From: Bacilli bacterium
GTDB taxonomy: Bacteria > Bacillota_I > Bacilli_A > RF39 > UBA660
Reading direction: 5' to 3'
NCBI GenBank assembly: GCA_017484205.1
Contig: JAFUTO010000034.1
Span: forward strand, 1-58,410
DNA length: 58,410 nucleotides
Shown here: positions 7,712-15,053 of the stretch, piece after piece
Layout of the letters: the number at the start of each line of letters is the position of its first letter
Position numbering within the stretch: position 1 is the first letter of the stretch
Program-made: the position numbers and the translations under genes
Notes under the pieces: model-generated
What the model saw: only the letters and a program-made list of their open reading frames with translations
Databases searched by the model: none
Told to the model about the DNA's origin: nothing

Positions 7712-9118
7712 ATGAAAAAGGGTGTACGTTTTAAGATTTTAGTTGGTATAGGTGTTTTGCTCGTGATTTTATTAATCGCGCTTTTATCCATACCTAAAAT
7801 TATTTTAGTTGATAATGATGTTACGGTTAATTTAGAAGAAGATTATATAGAACCAGGTTATAAAGCTAAAGTATTATGGTTTGATATAACTAATAAAGTT
7901 ACAGTTACAAACAATATAGATACTAATGTTGTTGGTAATTATGAAGTGGAATACAAAATAGATTTATTATTTGATATTGTAAAAAAAAGAAGTGTAATAG
8001 TTATCGAAACTATTCCGCCTGAAATAACTTTAGTAGGTGAGGAAAGTGTATATGTATGTCCACAAAGTATATATGAAGAAGAAGGGTATGAAGCTATCGA
8101 TAATTATGATGGTGATGTAACTGATAAAGTTACTTTAGATGTTAAAGATGATATGATAACTTATATTGTAGTAGATTCTTCAAATAATGAGACAAGCAAA
8201 ACAAGAACTATAATTCATGAAGATAATGTGGCCCCAAATCTTGAATTGAAAGGCAATGAGTCCATAACTTTGACATTAGGTAGTGGTTATAGTGATCCTG
8301 GTTATACAGCGACAGATAATTGCTTAGGTGATATAACAGATAAAGTTGTTGTAGAAGGTTCGGTAAATACTAACGCAGTAGGTACTTATACAATAACTCA
8401 TAAAGTAAGTGATGGAGTAAATGAAACGAGTAAAACAAGAACTATACATGTTATAAATGGTATTGCAACATTAGGTACAGAAAATGCTCCTGGTGTAATA
8501 TATCTTACTTTTGATGATGGACCTAGTAATTCATATACTAGAATTGTTTTAGATACTTTAAAAAAATATAATGTTAAAGCTACATTTTTCTTGGTACCTA
8601 AAAACGCATCTTTATATTATTTAATTAAAGAAGAGTATGATAGTGGTCATTCACTAGGAATACATAGTATGTCACATACTTATAGTGTTGTATATGCTTC
8701 AGATGATAATTTATATAGTGATATAAAAGCAGTTAATGAAGTTATTAAAAATGTTACAGGTAGTTATACTTATTTATATAGATATCCAGGTGGAAGTTCT
8801 AATACTGTAAGTAAAAATTATTCTACTGGTATTATGAGTAGGTCAGCATCTGTTATTCATGAAATGGGATATCATTATTTTGATTGGAATATATCAAGTG
8901 GTGATGCTGATGGAAGAAACCATACATCTGATGAAATAGCTAATAATGTAATTAGAAATTTATCTAAGAGTAGATATAATGTTGTTTTAATGCATGATAC
9001 ACATGAATTTACTGCATATGCTGTTGAAAAAATTATTTTATATGCATTAGAAAATGGGTATACTTTTGCTCCTATAACAATGAATACTCGTGAAGTACAT
9101 CATAGTATAGCAAACTAA
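7712..9118 (+). CDS. Membrane-anchored polysaccharide deacetylase with Ig-like repeats
   Basis: 468 residues. Residues 8-28 form a signal anchor. Two to three DUF5011/bacterial Ig-like repeats follow (about 37-98, 104-172, 175-248), recognised by repeating GYxAxDNxxGDxTDKV segments. The C-terminal NodB domain has all five motifs: TFDDGPSNS (Asp-Asp), HSMSH (metal His pair), YRYPGGSS, DWNISSGD and VVLMHDTHE. The enzyme removes acetyl groups from an extracellular glycan, probably peptidoglycan GlcNAc/MurNAc, at the cell surface. The promoter lies directly on the start codon, so the mRNA is probably leaderless. It is next to a glucosaminidase-like gene, consistent with wall remodelling. Confidence 0.9.
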   Translation: MKKGVRFKILVGIGVLLVILLIALLSIPKIILVDNDVTVNLEEDYIEPGYKAKVLWFDITNKVTVTNNIDTNVVGNYEVEYKIDLLFDIVKKRSVIVIETIPPEITLVGEESVYVCPQSIYEEEGYEAIDNYDGDVTDKVTLDVKDDMITYIVVDSSNNETSKTRTIIHEDNVAPNLELKGNESITLTLGSGYSDPGYTATDNCLGDITDKVVVEGSVNTNAVGTYTITHKVSDGVNETSKTRTIHVINGIATLGTENAPGVIYLTFDDGPSNSYTRIVLDTLKKYNVKATFFLVPKNASLYYLIKEEYDSGHSLGIHSMSHTYSVVYASDDNLYSDIKAVNEVIKNVTGSYTYLYRYPGGSSNTVSKNYSTGIMSRSASVIHEMGYHYFDWNISSGDADGRNHTSDEIANNVIRNLSKSRYNVVLMHDTHEFTAYAVEKIILYALENGYTFAPITMNTREVHHSIAN

Positions 9119-9133
9119 TAAATTGTCCTCAGT

Positions 9134-9162
9134 TTGATAAAACGTGTGAAATATGTTACAAT
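9134..9162 (+). promoter_or_regulatory. Promoter of the glucosaminidase-like gene
   Basis: TTGATA (9134-9139), 17-base spacer, TACAAT (9157-9162) with TGT in front. Confidence 0.65.
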
Positions 9163-9193
9163 AGTCTATGTCCATTAAGATTGAGGTGAACAA

Positions 9194-9910
9194 ATGAAAA
9201 ATAAAGATTTTGCTATTAGTGTATCAATTTTGATAACTTTGATATGTTTAGTAGCAATATTTAATTACATTGATAACAAAAAGTACAATGTAACTAAAAC
9301 TAAAGAAGTAAGTTTAGCTAGTAATCAAGTGGTTTATGTAGAAAATAATGAAGAAATGAATATAGATGAAACTACTACAAATGAAGAACCAAAAGAATCA
9401 GTAAGTGAGGTTACAACACAAGTAGAAAATTCTGACGAATTTAAAGCTACAACTGATGAAAAAGAAAATAATGTGATAGATTCTATTGTATATGATGGAA
9501 TGACTTTGACAGAACTTGCAGCTAAGCTAGATAGGAGTCTACATTCTGATTTGTCAGGAACTGGATATTATTTTGCAAAGTATGCAATACAGTATAATGT
9601 AGATCCATACATGGTAGTTGCTATATCATTACATGAAACAGGTTGTAATGCTACTTGTAGTGCACAAGTTGTAGACTGTAATAATGTAGGTGGACAAAGG
9701 TTTAAACCTGCTTGCTATGCTGGAGGAACTTATGGTAAATATGATACTTTAGAATTAGGTATTGAAGGATTTATTAAAAATATAGCAAATAATTATGTTG
9801 CTTTAGGACTAAATACACCAGATTTAATGCAAGCTAAATATGTTGGTACTGGTAGTACATCATGGGCTCCACAAGTAAATAATTATATAGAAAAAATAAA
9901 AGGTGCATAG
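9194..9910 (+). CDS. Secreted/anchored glucosaminidase- or lysozyme-like wall hydrolase
   Basis: 238 residues; GAGGTGAACAA before ATG 9194. An N-terminal membrane anchor (residues 7-26) is followed by a low-complexity Glu/Thr/Asn linker (about 40-105). The C-terminal domain has AKYAIQYNVDPYMVVAIS then LHETG, with a likely catalytic Glu. NNVGG, YGKYDTLELGIEGFIKN and the final Gly-rich segment follow. This order resembles the LytG/mannosyl-glycoprotein endo-beta-N-acetylglucosaminidase and lysozyme-like superfamily acting on peptidoglycan. Four Cys residues in the domain may form disulfides outside the cell. Exact bond specificity cannot be read from sequence. Confidence 0.8.
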   Translation: MKNKDFAISVSILITLICLVAIFNYIDNKKYNVTKTKEVSLASNQVVYVENNEEMNIDETTTNEEPKESVSEVTTQVENSDEFKATTDEKENNVIDSIVYDGMTLTELAAKLDRSLHSDLSGTGYYFAKYAIQYNVDPYMVVAISLHETGCNATCSAQVVDCNNVGGQRFKPACYAGGTYGKYDTLELGIEGFIKNIANNYVALGLNTPDLMQAKYVGTGSTSWAPQVNNYIEKIKGA

Positions 9911-9923
9911 CCTTTTTATTTTT
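9898..9923 (+). terminator. Terminator
   Basis: AAAAGG (9898-9903) pairs with CCTTTT (9911-9916) around a 7-base loop, followed by T-rich sequence. Confidence 0.6.
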
Positions 9924-10460
9924 GTGTAAACTAATTAAAAAATTACTTGATTAATATAATCGGGGGGGTATAATAAATATATAGAATAGAGGAGTGTAAT
10001 ATGAAGAAAAAAGGATTTACATTAATAGAGTTACTAGCAGTAATAGTAATATTAGCAATAATAGCATTAATAATAGTACCAGTAGTAGCAAACATAATAG
10101 AAAGTGCGAGATTTGGAGCAGCCAAAGATAGTGTATTAGAATATGTACATTCAGCGAATCAATATGGGGCTTTATCACTAGCAGGAGTAAGTGATGAAGG
10201 ATTAACTATAAATGGTACACTAGAATCAGGAGTTAATGATAGTGAATTAGAAAAGATAAAATATAGTGGAACTAAATTTGACTATATTTATATGTTGTTT
10301 GATGAATCAAATAATGTAATTAATGGTAGTTTTTGTATCAATGGATACAGTATAGATTATCTATATGGCGATGTAACAAAATCTGTAGGATATTGTAATG
10401 AACAAGCAGGATTATATGATGAGAATAGTAAACTAATTAAAACATGGGATGAATTAGTTA
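9924..10460 (+). repeat. Duplicated promoter + pilin N-terminal block (copy 1; copy 2 at 27205-27735)
   Basis: The promoter region, RBS and about the first 150 codons of the two LRR-pilin genes are near-identical at DNA level, with a few silent and conservative changes, while the LRR parts have diverged. The main upstream difference is the promoter spacer: CGGGGGGG here, versus an unrelated TTTTGGAAGAGG-type sequence in copy 2. This indicates a gene duplication or repeated gene conversion of the 5' half. Confidence 0.85.
9947..9974 (+). promoter_or_regulatory. Promoter with a G7 homopolymer in its spacer
   Basis: TTGATT (9947-9952) and TATAAT (9969-9974) are separated by 16 bases, the last seven of which are all G (9962-9968). 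The paralogue's promoter has an 18-base mixed spacer. Adding one G would give the optimal 17-base spacing, so slippage could tune or switch transcription. Confidence 0.65.
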
Positions 10461-11443
10461 GTTTAGGATGTAATATAAGTGAAAGAAAAGATGCAGGTTC
10501 AAAGAGCTGTGGTGAAGTAATAAATGATGTATTAGGTACAAAAAAAGGAAAACTAGTAATTCCTTCTAGTGTGACTGCAATTGGTGAAAATCAGTTTTCT
10601 GGTGCTTCAAACTTAATTGGTATTAAACTTCCAAAATCATTAGTATCAATTAAAAGTGGCGCATTTAATAGAACTTCATTATCAATTGTGAATATCCCTG
10701 ATAGTGTAACAGAACTAGGAGCTAATGTTTTTGGAGAGTCATCTGTAAAATTTATTAAAGTTGGTGAAGGTGTTACAGTTATTCCAAATAGCTTTGCTTT
10801 TTCGACAAAATCATTAGAAAAAGTTATTTTAGGAAGCAATGTAGTTGAAATAGAAAGAGAAGCTTTCAATGTTAGTAATTTAAAAGATATTAACTTTCCT
10901 TCTTCGTTGAAAAAAATTGGTAGAGAAGCTTTCGGAACGACTAATTTGGAAGAAGTTAACTTACCAGATAATATGGAATTAGTTGATACTAATGCTTTTA
11001 GAGGTATGCCAAATCTTACAAAGGTATCATTTGGTAAAATTGATACAGTTGGGCAAAAAGTGTTTGCTGAAAATGTATCTTTAAGTGATATTACTATAAG
11101 AGAAGGTGTTCAAATTATTGGAAATGGTATGTTTATGGGTGCATATGGAACACCTAATGCTAAAATAGTAAATGTTACTTTACCATCTACGATAACTACT
11201 ATAGATGTAAATGCTTTCCAATATACAGGTTTAGAAACTATTAACATTCCTTCTAATGTGACGAAAATAGGTTCAATGACTTTTGGTCAAACTAATCTAA
11301 AAAGTGTTAAATTTGATGATAATAGTTCTTGGTCTGGTGTTAGGGTAGGAACAGGTGCCTCTGCAACATTTACTCCAACAACAGAATCAGAAAATGCTAA
11401 TTATTTAATGGGTGATGGTAGATTTTATACATGGACTAAATAA
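10001..11443 (+). CDS. Type IV prepilin N-terminus fused to BspA-like leucine-rich repeats
   Basis: 480 residues; RBS GAGGAG before ATG 10001. The N-terminus is a textbook class III signal: KKKG|FTLIELLAVIV, with Gly -1, Phe +1 and Glu +5, followed by a hydrophobic pilin helix (about 5-30). A linking region (about 30-150, two Cys) resembles a pilin head. From about 175 to 440 the protein consists of BspA/TpLRR-type repeats (LRR_5), with units such as VNIPDSVTELGANVF and VNLPDNMELVDTNAF at about 22-residue spacing. BspA repeats mediate adhesion in gut and oral bacteria. The prepilin peptidase and assembly genes lie at 38639-45238. I infer a pilus-displayed adhesin; the alternative is a pseudopilin-anchored surface protein. 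Confidence 0.88.
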   Translation: MKKKGFTLIELLAVIVILAIIALIIVPVVANIIESARFGAAKDSVLEYVHSANQYGALSLAGVSDEGLTINGTLESGVNDSELEKIKYSGTKFDYIYMLFDESNNVINGSFCINGYSIDYLYGDVTKSVGYCNEQAGLYDENSKLIKTWDELVSLGCNISERKDAGSKSCGEVINDVLGTKKGKLVIPSSVTAIGENQFSGASNLIGIKLPKSLVSIKSGAFNRTSLSIVNIPDSVTELGANVFGESSVKFIKVGEGVTVIPNSFAFSTKSLEKVILGSNVVEIEREAFNVSNLKDINFPSSLKKIGREAFGTTNLEEVNLPDNMELVDTNAFRGMPNLTKVSFGKIDTVGQKVFAENVSLSDITIREGVQIIGNGMFMGAYGTPNAKIVNVTLPSTITTIDVNAFQYTGLETINIPSNVTKIGSMTFGQTNLKSVKFDDNSSWSGVRVGTGASATFTPTTESENANYLMGDGRFYTWTK

Positions 11444-11463
11444 GGATATTATATATCCTTTTT
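11442..11463 (+). terminator. Terminator of the LRR-pilin gene
   Basis: AAGGATAT (11442-11449) pairs with ATATCCTT (11453-11460), then T5. Confidence 0.75.
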
Positions 11464-11518
11464 AATTTGACAAATTATATATTTTTGATAGAATAAATGC
11501 TTAAAAGAAGGGGATTTT

Positions 11519-12925
11519 ATGAATGCATTAGAAGAATTAAAAAAGGGCAATATAAATTTTATTACAAATTTATTGCCATCTGATAAAGATGTGTTAATTG
11601 AATTGATAAGAACTGATGCAAATAAAATAAATATAATAGATAGTTTTATAGGTAAATTGAAAGATATTGATCCAAATTTTTGCTTTGATATCATATATGA
11701 TATGCAAGAATATGAAGATATTTCTTATGAACTATTAAAAAATAAATGTATTGATGATATATCTTTATCTAAAATTATTAATATGTTATATAAAACAAGG
11801 TATGGTATAAAATTTTTGAATGATAACTTTGATTATTTTATGAATAGGGAAGATGAGATAATTGAATCGATATCTGTATATTTATTATCTAATTATGAAA
11901 ATAATAAAGATTTAGTATTTAGAATATCAAGATATTATAATTTGCATACTAGATATTTGTTTATGAGGATGCTTATAAAAAACTTTAATAGTATGTATAA
12001 TCAAATATATGATGATATTACAAAATATTTAACTACTAATATAGATGATAAAGATGGTCAAATGACATTACTTATTAAAATGATGGATGAAGAAGAAGTA
12101 TGTAATCTAGCTATGGAATTTGCCAGATTAAAAGATATGAAGAGATTTAATAAACTAAAAAAATATATATTAAAAAACTATGATACTAATTCATTAGGAG
12201 AAGTATTGAGAAAACAAAAAATAGATGTTAAAAATGCAGATGATTTATTCATTAAATCTAAAAATAAATTATATATATATGAAAACTACGCGAAGAAAAT
12301 GTCTGAAGAATTAGTATTATCATTTGAAAACAAAATTGGACCTATATATAATGCAAGCAATCATAAAACAGGCATTAATATAGCTTATGAATATGGCTTA
12401 GGTGACAAATTAGAAAATTATATAGATAAGTATTTATCCTTGAGCAAGACTAAGGAAACATACTATATAGGTAGTGGAACAACAACAGAGTGTTTTAGAT
12501 TAGGTGATTATGTTATTAAATTATCTGATTTTAAATGGTCATATGAAGATGTTATATGTCCAAATCTTTATTTAATTGCAAAAAATTATGAAGAAGATTA
12601 TGTAAGAGATTCAAGTGGAAAAGTATTAGCTTCTATAGAGGTACAAAAATATTTAGAAAAAATACCAGATAATATTCCAAATTATATAGAATTATATAAA
12701 GAAGAATTGGGAAAGTTAGGCTATTATTGCAATGATTTAGTCCATGATCCTGCTACTGGTTCAATAGATGATAATCTAAGACTTTTAGATGATTACAAAG
12801 ATGCAGATACTGATGATATAGAACTATTACCAGAATGGTTTAAAAAGAATCCTTTAGTATTAATTGATAGGGATATGGTACATAAAGTAGGTAAAGAACC
12901 AAAATGCCTAAAAATACGTTATTAA
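11519..12925 (+). CDS. Unknown protein, possibly with a kinase-like C-terminal domain
   Basis: 468 residues; AGAAGGGGA before ATG 11519. The first ~300 residues are helical, Lys/Asn/Asp-rich and contain no known motif. From about residue 318 the pattern YYIGSGTTTECFRLGDYVIK resembles the glycine-rich loop plus VxK lysine of protein/aminoglycoside kinase folds. It is followed by a helix, a hydrophobic strand (VLASIEVQKYL, like a hinge) and, much later, LVLIDRDMVHKV. A clear catalytic HxD..N and DFG are missing, so if it is a kinase fold it may be inactive or atypical. It is flanked by terminators on both sides as a single-gene unit. Low confidence in any function. Confidence 0.5.
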   Translation: MNALEELKKGNINFITNLLPSDKDVLIELIRTDANKINIIDSFIGKLKDIDPNFCFDIIYDMQEYEDISYELLKNKCIDDISLSKIINMLYKTRYGIKFLNDNFDYFMNREDEIIESISVYLLSNYENNKDLVFRISRYYNLHTRYLFMRMLIKNFNSMYNQIYDDITKYLTTNIDDKDGQMTLLIKMMDEEEVCNLAMEFARLKDMKRFNKLKKYILKNYDTNSLGEVLRKQKIDVKNADDLFIKSKNKLYIYENYAKKMSEELVLSFENKIGPIYNASNHKTGINIAYEYGLGDKLENYIDKYLSLSKTKETYYIGSGTTTECFRLGDYVIKLSDFKWSYEDVICPNLYLIAKNYEEDYVRDSSGKVLASIEVQKYLEKIPDNIPNYIELYKEELGKLGYYCNDLVHDPATGSIDDNLRLLDDYKDADTDDIELLPEWFKKNPLVLIDRDMVHKVGKEPKCLKIRY

Positions 12926-12949
12926 AACTCAACTTTTGGTTGAGTTTTT
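12924..12949. terminator. Bidirectional terminator between convergent genes
   Basis: Perfect 10-bp stem AAAACTCAAC (12924-12933) with GTTGAGTTTT (12939-12948). A and T runs on both sides serve both strands. Confidence 0.85.
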
Positions 12950-13754
12950 ATTTTCTTTTTATCTTTTTAATGTTTTTAAGACTTCGTTTAGGAGTAGGTA
13001 AGTCTTCAGGCATTGTTCCACCCAAATTTTTAATAGAACTTCTAATTTCTTTACCAACTTTATAATGGATGTCACAAGAATTCTTTTCTCCGCTTATCTT
13101 TTTTGATTCTATTGTTTCATCAGTTTGTGTTATTCTAAATAAATTAACTGCTAATTCTTTACTACCCATATTATCTAGAATATCTTCCCTATAACGTAAT
13201 CTTTTTCTTTTTGCTATATCATCTGCTGTCTCTCCATTATATAATCCTTTATATCCTGCATTATGAAACTTATCTAGATTTACTACTCCTGCTTTAATGG
13301 CAGTGTTGTTTAATTTTTTATTACCATCTTTAGTTTTTTCTCTAATAAGTAATCTTTTCTCGTCTTCAGATAATTCTTTAAGATTATCTTCTAATATCTC
13401 TTGTTTTCTAGTTTGAATGGCAAAATAAGTTTGTCCTAAAGCAATTATTTCTTTTCTAGAATCTCCGTTCATAACTATAAGATAACAAGCATATCTTGAT
13501 AGTTTATAATCTTTTATATTTTTAGTAGCAACACCTGTATTTACAATTTTGCCAGCATTGGCAAAATTGTCTAATATTTTGTGGTTGCTATTTTCACAAC
13601 TTTCCTTTGCCTTTTTGATAACATCTTCAAATCTTCTCCACTGACTGTATTCTAATGCCTTTTGTAATTCTCTTGCATACCAATATTCATTACCTTCTTC
13701 ATCAATATGCTTAATACTATCAAATATCTTACTATTATATAATTCTATTTCCAT
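12948..13754 (-). CDS. dinD: DinD-like DNA-damage-inducible protein (BRO-N type)
   Basis: 268 residues; RBS AAGGAGGG precedes the ATG on the minus strand. Resembles DNA-damage-inducible protein D: an N-terminal BRO/antirepressor-like domain with GNEYWYARELQKALEYSQWRRFE and the conserved DYKLSRYACYLIVMNGD, a middle helical segment (TYFAIQTRKQE), and a C-terminal region with HNAGYKGLYNGETADDI and GSKELAVNLFRITQTDE. In E. coli, DinD inhibits RecA filament activity. In Firmicutes such genes are often on mobile DNA or in damage regulons. Upstream are three GTCG repeats at 10-base spacing. Its basic C-terminal tail suits DNA binding. Confidence 0.8.
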   Translation of the reverse strand: MEIELYNSKIFDSIKHIDEEGNEYWYARELQKALEYSQWRRFEDVIKKAKESCENSNHKILDNFANAGKIVNTGVATKNIKDYKLSRYACYLIVMNGDSRKEIIALGQTYFAIQTRKQEILEDNLKELSEDEKRLLIREKTKDGNKKLNNTAIKAGVVNLDKFHNAGYKGLYNGETADDIAKRKRLRYREDILDNMGSKELAVNLFRITQTDETIESKKISGEKNSCDIHYKVGKEIRSSIKNLGGTMPEDLPTPKRSLKNIKKIKRK

Positions 13755-13782
13755 AATACCCTCCTTTTATAATAGTTATAGA

Positions 13783-13824
13783 ATTATAGCATATTATTTT
13801 GTCGTATTTTGTCGAACTATGTCG
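13783..13824 (-). promoter_or_regulatory. dinD promoter with three phased direct repeats
   Basis: On the minus strand an extended -10, TGCTATAAT (TATAAT = 13783-13788), has no convincing -35. Instead the -35 zone contains three copies of CGACAA/T (plus-strand TTGTCG at 13799 and 13809, ATGTCG at 13819), exactly 10 bases apart, i.e. on one face of the helix. This is a likely operator for a DNA-binding regulator. Confidence 0.5.
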
Positions 13825-13858
13825 AAGAAGATAAAAAAATGTAAAAAATAATATATAG

Positions 13859-13888
13859 TTGTAATTCCTACCAATTTGGTAGTATAAT
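13859..13888 (+). promoter_or_regulatory. Promoter with Rrf2-type operator
   Basis: TTGTAA (13859-13864), 18-base spacer, TATAAT (13883-13888). The spacer contains a perfect palindrome CTACCAA-T-TTGGTAG (13868-13882), placed so that a bound dimer would block RNA polymerase. The adjacent gene encodes the likely ligand, an Rrf2 regulator. Confidence 0.7.
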
Positions 13889-13904
13889 AACTATGGTGAT
13901 ATTT

Positions 13905-14294
13905 ATGAAAATGTCTACAAGAGGTAGATATGCTTTAATTATAATGATAAATTTAGCCAAAAATGAAGAAGGTTATTTATCAATTAAAGAAATATCGGAA
14001 AAGGAAAATATATCGATTAAGTATTTAGAAAAGATAATTAGTTTATTATCAAAGGCAGGATTAGTTTGTGTAGGACATGGTAAGAATGGTGGGTACAAAC
14101 TAGTAAAGAAACCAAATGAATATAAGATAGGTGAAATACTTAGGGTAACAGAAGGACCAATGGAACCTGCACCTTGTATTAATGATTCTAACTGCGATAA
14201 GAAAGATACTTGTGAAGTATATTCTTTTTGGAATGGATTATATGAAAATATAAATAGCTATGTTGATGATAAAACATTGGCTGACTTTTTATAG
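13905..14294 (+). CDS. Rrf2-family iron-sulfur-type regulator of the suf operon
   Basis: 129 residues from ATG 13905 (GGTGAT eight bases before). The GTG at 13893 belongs to the RBS, and ATG 13911 is also possible. Winged-helix repressor: MSTRGRYALIIMINLA, then the recognition-helix region ENISIKYLEKIISLLSKAGLV, GHGKNGGYKL wing and the dimer helix. Three cysteines, C-x5-C-x5-C (CINDSNCDKKDTC), have the spacing of the IscR [2Fe-2S] ligands, so it probably senses Fe-S status, unlike CymR, which has no cluster. Nine bases separate it from sufC. With the palindrome over its promoter, this suggests autoregulated control of sufCBD. Confidence 0.9.
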   Translation: MKMSTRGRYALIIMINLAKNEEGYLSIKEISEKENISIKYLEKIISLLSKAGLVCVGHGKNGGYKLVKKPNEYKIGEILRVTEGPMEPAPCINDSNCDKKDTCEVYSFWNGLYENINSYVDDKTLADFL

Positions 14295-14303
14295 GAGGAT
14301 AAT

Positions 14304-15053
14304 ATGTTAGAAATAAAAGGATTAAAAACAAAAGCTATAGATGATGGTAAAGATATTTTAAAAGGATTAGATTTAAAAATAAAAAAAGGTGAAGTACATG
14401 TTATTATGGGACCTAATGGTAGTGGTAAATCAACACTAGCTAATACGATATTTGCTAATCCTAGATATGAAGTTGTTTCAGGTGATATTTTATTTGAAGG
14501 TAAAAGTATTTTAAAATTAAAAACGGATGAAAGAGCTAAATTAGGAATGTTTTTATCATTTCAAACACCTATAGAAGTACCTGGTATAACAGTAGGTAAT
14601 TTTTTAAGAACAGCTAAAAATAGTGTATCCGATGAAAGAATAAATTTATATAGTTTTGCTAAAGAAACGGAAGCTAATATGGAAAAATTACATATGAATA
14701 AAAAATATGTAGAAAGAGAATTAAATGTAGGTTTTTCAGGTGGCGAAAAGAAGAAGAATGAAATTTTGCAACTACTTACACTAAATCCTAAATTAGCAAT
14801 CCTAGATGAAACGGATTCAGGATTAGATGTAGATGCGATTAAAATAGTATCTAAAGGTATTAATTTATATAAAAATGATGATAATGCAGTACTTATAATC
14901 ACGCATTCAACAAAGATATTAAAAGAATTAGAAGTGGATTATGTTCATATATTAGTAGATGGTAAAATTATTAAGACAGGTGATAGTAAATTAGCTAAAG
15001 AAATAGAAGAATATGGTTACTCTAAATATATAGGTGATATTAATGAAAACTAA
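14304..15053 (+). CDS. sufC: SufC, ATPase of the Fe-S cluster scaffold
   Basis: 249 residues; TAGGAGGATAAT before ATG 14304. ABC ATPase that powers the SufBCD scaffold in the cytosol. Walker A is GPNGSGKST (about 38-46), Q-loop FLSFQTPIEVPG, signature GFSGGEKKKNEI, Walker B KLAILDETDSGLD with the D-E-T-D-S variant characteristic of SufC, and switch His in ITHSTK. Length is normal. The downstream sufB start lies inside its last codons, so translation is coupled. Confidence 0.96.
   Translation: MLEIKGLKTKAIDDGKDILKGLDLKIKKGEVHVIMGPNGSGKSTLANTIFANPRYEVVSGDILFEGKSILKLKTDERAKLGMFLSFQTPIEVPGITVGNFLRTAKNSVSDERINLYSFAKETEANMEKLHMNKKYVERELNVGFSGGEKKKNEILQLLTLNPKLAILDETDSGLDVDAIKIVSKGINLYKNDDNAVLIITHSTKILKELEVDYVHILVDGKIIKTGDSKLAKEIEEYGYSKYIGDINEN

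Noticed and set aside
13799..13824. LexA box upstream of dinD (CGAACTATGTCG)
   Set aside because: Only one half-site matches CGAAC; the other half does not read GTTCG at the required spacing. The three 10-bp direct repeats explain the sequence better.
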